A DNA stretch of 51,339 bases from Bdellovibrionales bacterium GWB1_55_8 (GTDB lineage: Bacteria; Bdellovibrionota; UBA1018), in NCBI GenBank assembly GCA_001769835.1, contig MEPR01000021.1, forward strand, positions 70,541 to 121,879, in the 5' to 3' direction. Position 1 is the first letter of the stretch. Each line of letters starts with the position of its first letter. This document shows positions 9,113-18,925 of this stretch, in pieces. The position numbers and the translations under genes are program-made. The notes below the pieces were generated by a model that saw only the letters and a list, made by a program, of their open reading frames with translations, was not told where the DNA came from and ran no database searches.

Positions 9113-9499
9113 TCAGACGTTTGCTTCCGGAGCCTGACCGGCCCGGCGCACGATTGACTGCAGCGCCCAGCGCTTGTCTTTGCTAAGAGGCCGAGATTCG
9201 ACGAGCTGAACTCGATCGCCAATCTTGGCCTCGTTCTTTTCATCATGGGCTTTGAAATTCCGTGAAACGACAACGTACTTCTTATAGAAGGCGTCCTTCA
9301 CACGGCGGTCCACCCGAACGACGATGGTTTTCTGCATCTTATCGCTCATCACAACGCCCTCAACAACGCGGCGTTTCTGAACCTGATTGCGATTATCGGT
9401 GACAACCGGACCTACTGCCTTGACTTCTGCAACAGCCTCGGTCTTTGTCGTCGCCGGTTTTTTAGTTGCGGTTTTAGCCGCTTTCTTCTCGGTTGCCAT
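9113..9499 (-). CDS. rpsQ: 30S ribosomal protein uS17 with N-terminal extension
   Basis: Primary 16S rRNA-binding protein. The conserved OB-fold body starts near residue 42 ([20 protein letters not shown]) and runs to about residue 120, including [20 protein letters not shown]. It is preceded by about 40 residues rich in Lys, Thr and Ala that are absent from the ~85-residue E. coli protein. The ATG is preceded by GGAGGT with eight bases between, a site embedded in the end of rpmC. Confidence 0.97.
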   Translation of the reverse strand: MATEKKAAKTATKKPATTKTEAVAEVKAVGPVVTDNRNQVQKRRVVEGVVMSDKMQKTIVVRVDRRVKDAFYKKYVVVSRNFKAHDEKNEAKIGDRVQLVESRPLSKDKRWALQSIVRRAGQAPEANV

Positions 9500-9501
9500 A
9501 C

Positions 9502-9714
9502 TTATTTACCTCCGGCGGACGCCGTCTTCGCGCCCAAGAGCGCCTTCATTCGCGCCAGCTCCTTGCGGGCTTTCCAAAGAGAAGCCGTATCGCTCAGTTG
9601 GCCGGTTACCTTTTTCATCTTGCCGTCGAAAAGCTTCGCTTGGACATCACGAATCCGCGTCGTGAGCTCATCTTTCGTCAGGTTCTTCAATTCATTCGAT
9701 TTTTTCGTAGCCAT
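9502..9714 (-). CDS. rpmC: 50S ribosomal protein uL29
   Basis: Small helical protein near the peptide exit tunnel, where it helps dock SRP and trigger factor. The 70 residues contain the conserved [20 protein letters not shown] and the second helix with [13 protein letters not shown]. Its last codons provide the Shine-Dalgarno sequence for rpsQ, so expression is likely coupled. Confidence 0.96.
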   Translation of the reverse strand: MATKKSNELKNLTKDELTTRIRDVQAKLFDGKMKKVTGQLSDTASLWKARKELARMKALLGAKTASAGGK

Positions 9715-9723
9715 GTCTTTACC

Positions 9724-10200
9724 TCACTCGCCACGAGCCGAAGGAGCTTTGGCAGCAGCGGCTTTCGCCTTGTCAGCCAATCTCATTTTTTCGATTTCCC
9801 GGCTAACAGGCTTACACGAGATCGGAAGCTTGTTATTGGCAAGCCGCAGTGCTTCGAAAGCCTCAGTCTTCGGAATTCCGTCCATTTCAAAAATGATACG
9901 ACCGGGCTTAATCACGGCCGCCCATTCCTCGACGTTTCCTTTTCCGGAACCCATTCGGGTCTCAGCAGGTTTCTTGGTGAGCGCTTTGTCTGGGAAAATA
10001 CGAACCCAGATTTTTCCGCCGCGCTTCACATAACGGGTCATAGCAACACGGGAAGCTTCGATCTGGCGGGAGGTAATTTTTCCACACTCAGTTGCCTGCA
10101 ATCCGAATTCGCCAAAGAAGAGGTTTCCGCCGCGATCGGCCTTGCCTCTCATTTTGCCCTTCTGGTGCTTACGCCATTTGACTCGCTTAGGTGCCAGCAT
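9724..10200 (-). CDS. rplP: 50S ribosomal protein uL16
   Basis: Large-subunit protein near the A-site tRNA and peptidyl-transferase center. The N-terminus ([19 protein letters not shown]) and the [23 protein letters not shown] motif are diagnostic. The 158 residues exceed the usual ~137 through an Ala/Lys-rich C-terminal tail. Located between rpsC and rpmC. Confidence 0.98.
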   Translation of the reverse strand: MLAPKRVKWRKHQKGKMRGKADRGGNLFFGEFGLQATECGKITSRQIEASRVAMTRYVKRGGKIWVRIFPDKALTKKPAETRMGSGKGNVEEWAAVIKPGRIIFEMDGIPKTEAFEALRLANNKLPISCKPVSREIEKMRLADKAKAAAAKAPSARGE

Positions 10201-10206
10201 GGTCCA

Positions 10207-10878
10207 TCACTCCTTCTGCATCGCCTTGGCTTCGGCGGCAGCTTGTTTCTTCAGGGTCTGCATCTCGCCATGGTAAACCCACGCCTTCACGCCGATGAGG
10301 CCGTAGGTCGTATGAGCTTCCGCAGTCCCGTAATCGATATTCGCGCGCAAAGTATGCAACGGAACACTGTCTTCGCTATACCACTCGGTACGCGCGATTT
10401 CGGCGCCGCCGAGACGTCCTGAAACGCGAATCTTGATACCCTTGATGCCTTGCTTGAAAGCAGAGGTCATGCATTTCTTCATCGCGCGCCGGAAAGCGAC
10501 GCGCTTTTCGAGCTGTGCAGCCACGTTCTCAGCGATCAGTGTCGCATTCGCTTCGGGCTTCTTCACTTCGATGATGTTGAGGAAAACCTCGTTCTTCGAC
10601 AGCCTCTGAACGTCAGATTTCAAGGACTCGACGCCAGCGCCTTTCTTTCCGATCACAATGCCCGGACGGGCGGTGTGAACGTTGATCTTCACCTTGTTAG
10701 CTGCACGCTCAATGTCAATGCGAGCGATGCCGGCGCTATAAAGCTTCCGCTTCAGATAATCCCGAAGCTTGATGTCTTCATGAAGGAGCTTGCTGTAATC
10801 GCGCTTGGCGAACCAGCGGCTGTCCCAGCTCCGGGTGACCCCAATTCGAAATCCAACTGGATTGACTTTCTGACCCAT
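10207..10878 (-). CDS. rpsC: 30S ribosomal protein uS3
   Basis: mRNA-entry protein of the 30S head. The 223 residues begin [20 protein letters not shown]. The type II KH domain with its GxxG loop ([13 protein letters not shown]) lies at about 72-84, and the C-terminal S3 domain contains [20 protein letters not shown]. It ends in a short Ala/Lys tail. Located between rplV and rplP. Confidence 0.98.
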   Translation of the reverse strand: MGQKVNPVGFRIGVTRSWDSRWFAKRDYSKLLHEDIKLRDYLKRKLYSAGIARIDIERAANKVKINVHTARPGIVIGKKGAGVESLKSDVQRLSKNEVFLNIIEVKKPEANATLIAENVAAQLEKRVAFRRAMKKCMTSAFKQGIKGIKIRVSGRLGGAEIARTEWYSEDSVPLHTLRANIDYGTAEAHTTYGLIGVKAWVYHGEMQTLKKQAAAEAKAMQKE

Positions 10879-10888
10879 GTTCTTCCTC

Positions 10889-11224
10889 TTACCGTTCCGC
10901 GAGCGTGACGCTCACGTGGCTGCTCATTTTATTAATCCGGAAGGCCGAACCCTTGGCGCGGGGACGGAAACGCTTCATCGTCACGCCTTTTCCCACGAGA
11001 ATCGTCTTCACGAAAAGCGTATCGACATCTACGGTACCCTTCTGGTCCGCGTTGGCAGCGGCGCTCTTCAGAAGCCTGTACAGAACTTCCGCGGTACGTT
11101 TTCTGGGCGACAGACGGAGATAAGTAAGAGCTTCGTTAATGCCCTTGCCCCGAATTTCGTCGGCCAGCAGACCCATTTTCCTGGGCGTGATCCGGATTGA
11201 ACTGACTTTTGCGCTAACTTGCAT
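10889..11224 (-). CDS. rplV: 50S ribosomal protein uL22
   Basis: Lines the peptide exit tunnel; its beta-hairpin shapes the constriction and is the site of macrolide-resistance changes in other bacteria. The 111 residues include [17 protein letters not shown] and the hairpin region [16 protein letters not shown]. Located between rpsS and rpsC. Confidence 0.98.
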   Translation of the reverse strand: MQVSAKVSSIRITPRKMGLLADEIRGKGINEALTYLRLSPRKRTAEVLYRLLKSAAANADQKGTVDVDTLFVKTILVGKGVTMKRFRPRAKGSAFRINKMSSHVSVTLAER

Positions 11225-11241
11225 TGCTCAACTCCTTCGCC

Positions 11242-11553
11242 TTACTTCTTCGCCGCTGCTGGAGCTGCTGCTGATTCGGTTGCAGCCTTCTTCTCAGCAG
11301 AAGTGTGGCCATGGAAAGTGCGGCTGGGAGAGAATTCCCCAAGCTTGTGACCAACCATGTTTTCCGTCACATAGACCGGAATAAATTTCTTGCCGTTATG
11401 CACGGCGAAAGTGAGACCCACGAAATCCGGAAAAATCGTGGAACGACGGGACCAGGTTTTAATGACCTTGCGATCCTGACTCTGTCTGGCGTTCTGAGCC
11501 TTCTTCAGAAGATGCTCATCACAAAACGGGCCTTTCTTAATGGAACGAGCCAC
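11242..11553 (-). CDS. rpsS: 30S ribosomal protein uS19
   Basis: 30S head protein partnered with uS13. Signatures are [18 protein letters not shown], the [20 protein letters not shown] core and [15 protein letters not shown]. The 103 residues include about ten extra C-terminal residues, almost all Ala and Lys. Located between rplB and rplV. Confidence 0.98.
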   Translation of the reverse strand: MARSIKKGPFCDEHLLKKAQNARQSQDRKVIKTWSRRSTIFPDFVGLTFAVHNGKKFIPVYVTENMVGHKLGEFSPSRTFHGHTSAEKKAATESAAAPAAAKK

Positions 11554-11566
11554 GGTTCATTCTCCT

Positions 11567-12400
11567 TTACTTGCGCCGCTTGACGATAAACGTGTCAGTG
11601 CGCTTATTATTTCTGGTCTTGTAACCTTTGGTAGGAACGCCCCACGGGGTACGGGGATGACCGCCGCCCGAGGACTTTCCTTCACCACCGCCGTGCGGAT
11701 GGTCGATCGGATTCATCGAAACACCACGATTGGTCGGGCGAATACCGAGCCAACGAGTCCGACCTGCTTTACCGATCGTGATATTTTCATGATCGGTATT
11801 GGAAAGCTGGCCAATCGAAGCGCGGCAACGGGAGTGAACCAAGCGAATTTCGCCGCTCGGCATCTTAACCTGGCAATAATCGCCTTCTTTGGCCATCAGC
11901 TGAGCGAAGTTGCCGGCAGACCGCGCAAGCTTACCGCCTTTTCCGGGCTCACTTTCGATATTGTGGATCAACGTGCCCACCGGAATCGCCGAGATGGAAA
12001 GATTGTTGCCTGGCTTGATGTCTGCGTGATCGCTTGCGATGACCGCGTCGCCCACATTGAGATTCAACGGAGCGATAATGTAACGCTTTTCACCATCAGC
12101 ATAGTGCAGAAGAGCGATGTAAGCGGTGCGGTTAGGATCGTACTCGATCGAGGCGACCTTCGCCGGGATCTCGCGCTTGTCGCGCGCAAAATCAACCACA
12201 CGGTAACGGCGCTTGTGGCCCCCACCAATGTGTCGAACAGTCATTTTACCGAAGCCGTTACGACCACCGGACTTACTCAGAGATTGCGTGAGCTTCCGGG
12301 GCTTCTTCGGCTGATCTTTTTTCGGCGTCAGAACCGAAAAGTCCGCGACAGTTTTGTATCGCAGGGTCGGTGTTGTCGGTTTAAAGGTTTTGATCGGCAT
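11567..12400 (-). CDS. rplB: 50S ribosomal protein uL2
   Basis: Large-subunit protein needed for subunit association and peptidyl-transferase assembly. The 277 residues are of standard length. Both the N-terminal OB-like fold and the C-terminal SH3-like domain are present, including the conserved [15 protein letters not shown] loop with the functionally important histidine. Located between rplW and rpsS. Confidence 0.99.
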   Translation of the reverse strand: MPIKTFKPTTPTLRYKTVADFSVLTPKKDQPKKPRKLTQSLSKSGGRNGFGKMTVRHIGGGHKRRYRVVDFARDKREIPAKVASIEYDPNRTAYIALLHYADGEKRYIIAPLNLNVGDAVIASDHADIKPGNNLSISAIPVGTLIHNIESEPGKGGKLARSAGNFAQLMAKEGDYCQVKMPSGEIRLVHSRCRASIGQLSNTDHENITIGKAGRTRWLGIRPTNRGVSMNPIDHPHGGGEGKSSGGGHPRTPWGVPTKGYKTRNNKRTDTFIVKRRK

Positions 12401-12407
12401 AGTTCAC

Positions 12408-12698
12408 TCACTTCGTTTGGAAGAAGTCGATCTTCTGGCCTTCAGCCAGCGTCACGAGAGCTTTCTTCCAGTTGGACCGCTTAATTTCGGAACGGCCGGT
12501 ACGTTTGATTTTTCCATGCATCACCATCGTACGCACTTCACGAACCTTCACGTTGAAAAGCTGCTGAACAGCTTCCCGAATCTCGTGCTTGTTCGCCTGA
12601 AGAGCGACTTCGAAAGCATAGCGACCGGCAACTTCCGCCAGGGCCGTGCTTTTTTCGCTGATGATGGGCCTTTTAATCACGTCGTAAACGTTACGCAC
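12408..12698 (-). CDS. rplW: 50S ribosomal protein uL23
   Basis: Exit-tunnel protein and docking site for trigger factor and SRP. The 96 residues open with VIKRPIISEKST and contain the beta-hairpin around KVREVRTMVMHGKIKRTGR. Located between rplD (8-nt gap) and rplB (7-nt gap). Confidence 0.97.
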   Translation of the reverse strand: MRNVYDVIKRPIISEKSTALAEVAGRYAFEVALQANKHEIREAVQQLFNVKVREVRTMVMHGKIKRTGRSEIKRSNWKKALVTLAEGQKIDFFQTK

Positions 12699-12706
12699 AA
12701 ATCACC

Positions 12707-13336
12707 TCAACTTCTCGGCGCCAGGCGGGTTTCAACGGCCTGCACTGCGCGCTTGGTCAGGAGAATCCAGTCGTGGCGAACAATGTCATAGACATTCAAG
12801 CCTTCAGTCCGAAGGATCTTCACGTGCGGGATATTGCGGCCCGAACGCTCCAGATTGAAATTCTCGTCATCAACAATGAGAACCTGACTGAGATCGAGCT
12901 TCTTCTTGAGCAACTCGGCCAAAATCTTCGTCTTCACTTCAGTGACCTTGAACTCGTCCATCACAAGAAGCCGACTCGACTTCACGCGATCCGAAAGAGC
13001 TGAGCGCAGAGCTCCACGCATCATTTCCTTCGGCGTTGCCTGCTCATAAGAACGCGGAACCGGACCATGACTCTGTCCACCACCCGGACGAAGCGGAGTA
13101 CGAATCGAACCCTGACGAGCATTACCGGTACCCTTCTGCTTGAAGGGCTTCCGTCCGCCGCCACGAATTTCCGATTTGGTTTTCGTCTTCGCAGTACCCT
13201 GCCGACGACCGGCGAGCTGCGCCTTGAGAACCTGGTGAACCAACGGAACATTCACATCCACAGCGAACACGTCGTCGCGTAGATCAATCGTTCCGACTTT
13301 CTTCTTGTCCTGATTAATAATGTCTAAAGTTGGCAT
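12707..13336 (-). CDS. rplD: 50S ribosomal protein uL4
   Basis: Large-subunit assembly protein with a tunnel-reaching loop (GRKPFKQKGTGNARQGSIR); in enterobacteria it is also the autogenous repressor of the S10 operon. The 209 residues match the family length. Located between rplC (3-nt gap) and rplW. Confidence 0.98.
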   Translation of the reverse strand: MPTLDIINQDKKKVGTIDLRDDVFAVDVNVPLVHQVLKAQLAGRRQGTAKTKTKSEIRGGGRKPFKQKGTGNARQGSIRTPLRPGGGQSHGPVPRSYEQATPKEMMRGALRSALSDRVKSSRLLVMDEFKVTEVKTKILAELLKKKLDLSQVLIVDDENFNLERSGRNIPHVKILRTEGLNVYDIVRHDWILLTKRAVQAVETRLAPRS

Positions 13337-13339
13337 AAC

Positions 13340-14068
13340 TCACTCCGCCCTTTTCACTGCACGGCGAACCGTGACAACCCCGCTACGGGGACCGGGCACA
13401 CTTCCGTTAACCAGAAGGAGCTGATTCTCAGTATCCACTCGGATCACGCGAACGTTCTGAACCGTGACCTGCTCGTGGCCCATATGGCCAGGCATTGGCT
13501 TACCAGGGAACACACGTCCGGGGTCGGCGCGATTTCCGATGGAGCCAATCTGCCGGTGAGAAACCGACGCACCGTGCGTCTTGTAATTTCCATGATAATG
13601 AAAGCGCTTCACGCCGCCCTGAAAGCCCTTGCCCTTGCTCATCGCTGTAAGATCGACAAGATCGCCAGGCTTCAGGAAATCAGCCGACAGGACTTTCCCA
13701 ACGCTCAAACCATCGAGACTGTCGGAGTCAGCAAGACGAAATTCCTGATAGTGATAAAAGCCAGAGGCGTTCGCGGCTTTCGCGTGGCCTTGTTCTGGCT
13801 TGGTCGCGGCCTTGGCCTTCTTGGGAAGGAAGCCAACCTGAACAGCTTGATAGCCGTTCTTCGCTTTTGTCTTTACTTGCGTGATCACGGCTTGCTTCAG
13901 GTCGATAACGGTGACAGCAAAGCAGTCTCCGTTTTCATCGAACACCTGGGTCATGCCGGCCTTAACTCCCAACAAGCCACCACGGCCCTGAGTCAAGGCA
14001 ACCTTCTCGGTTGAAGCAGGTGCGGAAGCTGTGCTTGCACCAGCCTGCTCTTCAGGCTTTTGTTCCAT
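13340..14068 (-). CDS. rplC: 50S ribosomal protein uL3 with N-terminal extension
   Basis: Early-assembly large-subunit protein whose loop reaches the peptidyl-transferase center. The conserved body starts around LLGVKAGMTQVFDENGDC, includes MSKGKGFQGGVKRFHYHGN and ends near VTVRRAVK. Ahead of it are about 30 Ala/Glu/Ser/Thr-rich residues not typical of the family. I place the start at the ATG preceded by GGAG with a six-base spacer, rather than at a TTG four codons upstream. The protein is then 242 residues. The gap to rpsJ is unusually wide, and a TAAAAT box at 14102-14107 could give rplC its own promoter. Confidence 0.96.
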   Translation of the reverse strand: MEQKPEEQAGASTASAPASTEKVALTQGRGGLLGVKAGMTQVFDENGDCFAVTVIDLKQAVITQVKTKAKNGYQAVQVGFLPKKAKAATKPEQGHAKAANASGFYHYQEFRLADSDSLDGLSVGKVLSADFLKPGDLVDLTAMSKGKGFQGGVKRFHYHGNYKTHGASVSHRQIGSIGNRADPGRVFPGKPMPGHMGHEQVTVQNVRVIRVDTENQLLLVNGSVPGPRSGVVTVRRAVKRAE

Positions 14069-14131
14069 AGTTGTCTCCAAGGCGAAAATCTTTGAGCGCC
14101 TATTTTATCTATCTGACGTCCCACCATCACA

Positions 14132-14169
14132 GCATCACCGGGAAGCCGCCTCTTCAGGCCGCCGGATGC
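14132..14169 (-). promoter_or_regulatory. Hairpin in the rpsJ-rplC gap
   Basis: In the transcript this element closes with GCATC/GATGC and CGG/CCG pairs around an inner GCCT-GAAG-AGGC hairpin. rpsJ and rplC are normally almost adjacent, but here 219 bases separate them. A structured leader for rplC, such as an autogenous control site or an RNase site, is a reasonable inference, but no known motif is recognised. Confidence 0.4.
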
Positions 14170-14259
14170 TTTCATGCAGTGGAAGTTTGAGCCCCGAACG
14201 ACTTTCCTTCTGGGAAGCGCTTTCGCGACATGCAGAAGATAGTATCGACTTTGCTCTAA

Positions 14260-14277
14260 CACCCCTTCTCAGGGATG
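14260..14277 (-). promoter_or_regulatory. Hairpin just after the rpsJ stop
   Basis: The transcript can pair CATCCC with GGGGTG around a six-base loop, within about ten bases of the rpsJ stop. The bases after the stem (TTAGAGC) are not a U-tract, so termination is unlikely to be efficient. It could be an attenuator or a protective stem. Function unknown. Confidence 0.3.
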
Positions 14278-14287
14278 CGCCCCGTGC

Positions 14288-14599
14288 TTAGGACTTGATC
14301 TCCACGTCGACCCCAGCCGAAAGATCCAGCTTCATCAGCGAATCCACCGTCTGCTGAGTCGGTTCAAGGATATCCAAAAGCCGCTTATGGGTCCGAATCT
14401 CGAACTGTTCGCGGGACTTTTTGTCTACATGAGGGGATCGGAGAACGCAATACTTATTCGTAACGGTCGGAAGAGGAATCGGCCCGCGTACGCTGGCGCC
14501 GGTCCTTTTCGCGGTGTTCACGATTTCCCAAACGGATTGATCGAGAACCCGATGATCGAAAGCTTTGAGTTTAATCCGAATCTTATGTTCAATTGCCAT
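14288..14599 (-). CDS. rpsJ: 30S ribosomal protein uS10
   Basis: 30S head protein and also the NusE partner of NusB in antitermination. The 103 residues show [21 protein letters not shown] and the conserved [26 protein letters not shown] lies eight bases before the ATG. It is the first gene of the S10-spc run. The tuf gene often found upstream is absent, replaced by an oppositely oriented regulatory pair. Confidence 0.98.
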   Translation of the reverse strand: MAIEHKIRIKLKAFDHRVLDQSVWEIVNTAKRTGASVRGPIPLPTVTNKYCVLRSPHVDKKSREQFEIRTHKRLLDILEPTQQTVDSLMKLDLSAGVDVEIKS

Positions 14600-14910
14600 T
14601 TGTCACATCTCCATTAAAGCTGAAGCTAATTACTTAAATTCAGCTTGTTATCCGGGAAGTTCCCTCAACCGCATGTGACAGCGATCGAGCAATCTTTCCC
14701 AGTGCGTCCATAAAAGAACCAAAGAATAAGAACTCGAATCTATACAGGCCCGGTTGACTGAATACAATAGGTATTTTGAATCAAAATAAAGCACATCCGG
14801 CCACACGCAGGTCCATGGAGGAGTTCGCAGCATCAAATTAGCCGAATTCTTTCCATTCTGCATAATCGCTCGTTGCACTGAAACGAAAGACCGATAAAAA
14901 TTGAGGGACG
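14600..14910. other. Divergent intergenic region upstream of rpsJ
   Basis: This 311-base stretch separates the S10 operon from the plus-strand response-regulator unit. It should hold promoters for both. I see no gene, tRNA or terminator in it. Candidate minus-strand promoter boxes are listed separately. On the plus strand, TTGCAC-N16-TAAAAA about 15 bases before the downstream ATG is a weak candidate. Confidence 0.5.
14739..14767 (-). promoter_or_regulatory. Candidate promoter for the S10 operon
   Basis: On the minus strand TTGTAT, a 17-base spacer and TATAGA give a plausible sigma-70-type pair roughly 140 bases before rpsJ. Matches to consensus are only partial (3/6 and 4/6), so this is tentative. 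Confidence 0.3.
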
Positions 14911-15351
14911 ATGCCAGGCCCCAGCGCTATGTCTCTCATCAATCCCGCAGATTTTTCCCCCCGGAAAGTTGACATCTCCCTCAGCAATCCCGCAACTCGA
15001 ACGGCCATTCGTCATGGGAGCAGGCTCTTCGATGGTCGCGAGATCGCGCCTGCAACAATCGACCTTCTCGAATTGCATGAAACCGGATTCGTCTTGGAAA
15101 TTCCCACCAAAACCTGCGCATCAGGCCAGATCATCTCCCTGGAGATTCAGGTGGCCGACCCGAATGCAGCAACAATCGGAATGAAGGCAACGGCAAAGGT
15201 AACCCTATGTGAAACCGCTTCAACGGAGCGCGACACCGTGACCCTCAGCTTCATCCAATACGATCTGCAAGCATGGTCAGGGCTTCGCGAAGGATTCACG
15301 CGCCGCCAGGAGGAGATCATGGATTTCCTGCGGACAGCCAGAGGACTCTGA
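14911..15351 (+). CDS. PilZ-like small protein, function unknown
   Basis: A 146-residue cytoplasmic protein without signal peptide or membrane segment. The middle (LLELHETGFVLEIPTK, then GQIISLEIQV, then ATAKVTL, then DTVTLSFIQYD) has the strand pattern of a PilZ beta-barrel, with ETG in place of the usual DxSxxG. The RxxxR c-di-GMP motif is not evident, so it may be a non-binding or degenerate PilZ. GAGGGA precedes the first ATG closely; a second ATG six codons in is possible. The next gene starts 1 base after its stop, so the two are surely co-translated. The family assignment is weak. Confidence 0.75.
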   Translation: MPGPSAMSLINPADFSPRKVDISLSNPATRTAIRHGSRLFDGREIAPATIDLLELHETGFVLEIPTKTCASGQIISLEIQVADPNAATIGMKATAKVTLCETASTERDTVTLSFIQYDLQAWSGLREGFTRRQEEIMDFLRTARGL

Positions 15352-15352
15352 A

Positions 15353-16684
15353 ATGCCCTCCCTCAAAAGCCTGGACTCAAAAAAAATCGAGCAGGTTTTC
15401 GCAAAATACATTTCGACCCGAAAAATTCTCATCGCGGACGAGGCCGCATCCTCCCGCACCGGCCTGGCCCGCACTTTGGTCGACATGGGAGCAAAGTCGA
15501 ACCTCGTCACGCTAGCCTCTTCGTTGGCAATTGCCGAACAGGAAATGGCGCGTGTGCAGCCACATGTCGTCCTCTGCGATTTCGATCTCGGTCGCGGCGC
15601 AGGCCTCAACCTGCTTCAGTCTCAGCGCAAAAACCGCCCTGAAACAAAAGAAAGCCTTTTCATCCTGGTAACAGCCAACACCTCGCAATCCGCAGTGGCA
15701 CAGGCAGCCGAGGAAGACGTGGATTGCTACATCATCAAACCCTACACGATAGAGGTGATGCGGCGCCTGATCATGGAAGCGGCGATCGCAAAGCTGCAGC
15801 CCGATGAATATTCGCGCCTTATCGAAGAAGGGAAAAACCATCTCGCCTCGAAAAAGACGGAGGAAGCGCTCAAGCTTTTCGAGAAAGCCTCGGGACTGAG
15901 TCAAAAACCATCCCTCGCATGCTTCTACGCTGGCCAGGCGAACATACAAAAAAACGCCCTCGATAATGCGGAAGGAAGTTACACCAAGGGACTCGTCCAC
16001 AACAAGATCCATTACAAATGCATGGTCGGGCTTTTTGAACTCATGATGCAGAAGAAAATGCATACGGAGGCTTACGCGATCGTTAAGCGAATCTCGCAGT
16101 ATTTCCCAGCCAATCCGCAACGGCTGGCCTCCGTACTTCGGCTCGCGATCATCACGCGCAGTTACGACGACATTGAGGGTTATTATCAGGCCTTCACGGG
16201 ACTCGACCACAGGAACGACGAGATCGTGCGCTATATCTGCGCGGCCCTTGTGGTCTGCGGAAAATACTATCTTTCGACAGGCTCACAGAGCCGCGCACTT
16301 TCCCTTTTTCAGAAGGCCGCAGTGACCGGTACCGGCAGAACCAAAATCCTGCGCGAGGCAATCACGACGCTGCTTGAGTTTCAGCTAGTACAGGAAGCCT
16401 CAACCTATCTTGGCCGCTTCCCTCCCGATACACAGTCGGGAGTCGATTACCTCGCTTCGGAGTACATGATAGCGAACCAGAGATCGACACCCGGGATGGT
16501 CATCGAGAAAGGTCGAAAGCTGATTAAGCAAGGGGCCCATGATCCGACGATTTACAAAATTCTGATTCATCGATCGCGCCAGGCCGGCCTTGCCGAAGCT
16601 GCCGAGTCACTGATTCGGGACGCACTCGAAAGGTTTCCAGAGAACGGAAACGATTTCATAAAAGTTCCGCCTCCGGGCGCCTGA
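15353..16684 (+). CDS. Response regulator with receiver and TPR domains
   Basis: A 443-residue cytoplasmic signalling protein. The receiver domain (about 22-145) has the acidic pair Asp29/Glu30, phosphoacceptor Asp76 (VLCDFDL), Thr107 (LVTAN) and Lys129 (IIKPY), so it should accept a phosphoryl group. The rest (about 155-435) is helical repeat, with TPR-like stretches such as EEALKLFEKASGL and ALSLFQKAAVTG, suggesting protein-protein output instead of DNA binding. No histidine kinase is nearby. It is coupled to the PilZ-like gene in front and converges with fusA, only 5 bases apart. Confidence 0.93.
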   Translation: MPSLKSLDSKKIEQVFAKYISTRKILIADEAASSRTGLARTLVDMGAKSNLVTLASSLAIAEQEMARVQPHVVLCDFDLGRGAGLNLLQSQRKNRPETKESLFILVTANTSQSAVAQAAEEDVDCYIIKPYTIEVMRRLIMEAAIAKLQPDEYSRLIEEGKNHLASKKTEEALKLFEKASGLSQKPSLACFYAGQANIQKNALDNAEGSYTKGLVHNKIHYKCMVGLFELMMQKKMHTEAYAIVKRISQYFPANPQRLASVLRLAIITRSYDDIEGYYQAFTGLDHRNDEIVRYICAALVVCGKYYLSTGSQSRALSLFQKAAVTGTGRTKILREAITTLLEFQLVQEASTYLGRFPPDTQSGVDYLASEYMIANQRSTPGMVIEKGRKLIKQGAHDPTIYKILIHRSRQAGLAEAAESLIRDALERFPENGNDFIKVPPPGA

Positions 16685-16689
16685 TATTT

Positions 16690-18795
16690 CTATACCCCTG
16701 GCGGGCGCTCCACGATGCCGAGCCGCGTTTTAATCTCGTTTGCCACATTGGCCGGTACGGATTCATAACGGGCAAAGGACATCGTATAAACAGCACGCCC
16801 CTGAGAAGCCGACCGAAGAGCCGTCGAATAGCCGAACATTGTGGCGAGCGGCACCTCTGCAGAAATGACCTGCATCCCATGCCTTGGCGCCATGTTCAGA
16901 ATTTTTCCGCGACGGGCATTCAGATCTCCGATGACTCCGCCCATATAGTCCTCAGGGCAAACCACCTCGCAAGACATGATCGGCTCCATGAATTGCGGAT
17001 CGCCCTTCAAAGCGGCCTCCTTGAAGGCCATCGACGCGGCGATCTTGAACGCAATTTCGCTGGAGTCCACATCGTGCGACGATCCGTCCAGCAGGGTGGC
17101 GCGCATATCGACGGCAGGATACCCCGCGACAATGCCGCCCAACATGGATTCACGAATCCCCTTGTCCACGGCAGGAATGAACTCTTTCGGGATCTTGCCG
17201 GCTGTTATTTTGTTCACGAACTCAAAACCCTTGCCGGAAGACAGCGGTTCCAACTGAATCACTACGTGCCCGTACTGGCCTTTTCCTCCGCTCTGCCGAA
17301 TGAACTTTCCTTCAGCCTGCGACGTGCGAGCGATCGTCTCTTTATAGGAAACCTGCGGCTGACCCACATTCGCATCGACTTTAAACTCCCGCTTCATGCG
17401 GTCAACGATGATCTCCAGGTGAAGCTCACCCATTCCGCTGATCAACGTCTGCCCGGTATCCTCATTCGTACTGACATGAAAGGAGGGATCCTCCATGGCA
17501 AGTCGCTGAAGGGAAGCCGCGAGCTTCTCTTCATCAGCTTTCGTTTTCGGCTCAATCGCGATCTGAATGACAGGTTCCGGAAACTCGATTTTCTCAAGAA
17601 GGATCTGCTGCCCCTCGTTGCACAGCGTGTCCCCTGTCGTCGTAAAACGCAGCCCGACAGCTGCGGCGATGTCACCAGCACGAACTTCAGTGATGTCCTC
17701 GCGTTTATTTGCGTGCATCTGAAGAATTCGGCCCAGACGCTCGCGTTTGCCCTTGGCAGAGTTGTACACCATCACGCCCTGCTCGATTTTGCCTGAATAG
17801 ACGCGGAAATACGTGAGCTGCCCGACATACGGATCGTTCTGGATTTTGAAAGCAAGCGCTGAAAAGGGCTCGTCGACGCTCGCCTCACGGATAAGCGTTT
17901 TCTCCTCGTCATGCGGATCCTTGCCCTGCATCGGGGGAACATCCGTGGGACATGGAAGGAAATTCACGATCGCATCGAGCAGCGGCTGAACGCCTTTGTT
18001 TTTGAAGCTCGATCCGCAGATCAGCGGCACCAGCTTCATCGAGATCGTGCCCTTTCGAATCGCATCGCGGATCTCAGCAGCGCTCACTGCTTCACCACCG
18101 ACGTACTTCTCCATCAGCGAGTCATTCTGTTCGGCGGCGGCTTCGACGAGCTTCTCACGATATTCGGCAGCCTGCTCGGCCAGCTCCTCCGGGATCTCGA
18201 CAGTGTCAAACGTTGCACCCAGATCTTCGGAGTGCCAGCGAATGGCCTTCATTTCGATCAGATCAATGATCCCGAGGAAAGTGTCTTCACTACCCCACGG
18301 AAGCTGAAGAGCCACCGGGTTGGCACCCAGACGTTTTTTCACCTGCTCCAGAACATCAAAGAAATCCGCTCCGACGCGATCCATCTTGTTCACGAAAGCG
18401 ATCTTCGGAACATGATACTTGTCGGCCTGCCGCCAGACCGTTTCGGACTGGGGTTCCACCCCACCCACAGCACAAAAAACCGCCACAGCCCCGTCCAGGA
18501 CCCTGAGAGAGCGTTCCACTTCTATCGTGAAGTCGACGTGCCCAGGGGTATCGATGATGTTTACGCGATAATCCTTCCAGAAGCAGGTGGTGGCAGCCGA
18601 GGTGATGGTGATCCCACGCTCCTGCTCCTGCGGCATCCAGTCCATGACCGTCGTGCCTTCATGAACTTCGCCGATCTTGTGCGTTTTACCGGTGTAGTAA
18701 AGAATCCGCTCGGTTGTCGTGGTTTTCCCGGCGTCAATGTGCGCCATGATGCCGATGTTGCGAATATTCTGAAGTGATGTTGCGGGATCAGCCAT
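16690..18795 (-). CDS. fusA: Translation elongation factor G
   Basis: GTPase that drives ribosomal translocation and, with RRF, recycling. The 701 residues are of standard length. The P-loop is at 18-25 (AHIDAGKT), switch II region DTPGHVDF and NKMD are clear, and domains II-V follow, ending [11 protein letters not shown]. It lies downstream of rpsL-rpsG in the classical str order, but a strong terminator separates it from rpsG, so it needs its own promoter. The upstream bases TATATAGCGAGTACTT show no good Shine-Dalgarno sequence. No tuf gene follows. Confidence 0.98.
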   Translation of the reverse strand: MADPATSLQNIRNIGIMAHIDAGKTTTTERILYYTGKTHKIGEVHEGTTVMDWMPQEQERGITITSAATTCFWKDYRVNIIDTPGHVDFTIEVERSLRVLDGAVAVFCAVGGVEPQSETVWRQADKYHVPKIAFVNKMDRVGADFFDVLEQVKKRLGANPVALQLPWGSEDTFLGIIDLIEMKAIRWHSEDLGATFDTVEIPEELAEQAAEYREKLVEAAAEQNDSLMEKYVGGEAVSAAEIRDAIRKGTISMKLVPLICGSSFKNKGVQPLLDAIVNFLPCPTDVPPMQGKDPHDEEKTLIREASVDEPFSALAFKIQNDPYVGQLTYFRVYSGKIEQGVMVYNSAKGKRERLGRILQMHANKREDITEVRAGDIAAAVGLRFTTTGDTLCNEGQQILLEKIEFPEPVIQIAIEPKTKADEEKLAASLQRLAMEDPSFHVSTNEDTGQTLISGMGELHLEIIVDRMKREFKVDANVGQPQVSYKETIARTSQAEGKFIRQSGGKGQYGHVVIQLEPLSSGKGFEFVNKITAGKIPKEFIPAVDKGIRESMLGGIVAGYPAVDMRATLLDGSSHDVDSSEIAFKIAASMAFKEAALKGDPQFMEPIMSCEVVCPEDYMGGVIGDLNARRGKILNMAPRHGMQVISAEVPLATMFGYSTALRSASQGRAVYTMSFARYESVPANVANEIKTRLGIVERPPGV

Positions 18796-18925
18796 AAGTA
18801 CTCGCTATATAACACTTTGATTGTGATGCACAGTGCAAGAAACAGAAGGCCCCCACCGGTGGTTAGCGGTATGCGTGTCCCAGTTATCGCGAACCGCAGG
18901 TACCAGGTCTTCTCAGGAAAGCAGC

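Noticed and set aside
13993-14262. An 89-residue minus-strand frame in the rpsJ-rplC gap
   Set aside because: It runs into rplC in another frame, has no ribosome site and no recognisable family. I treat the gap as regulatory.
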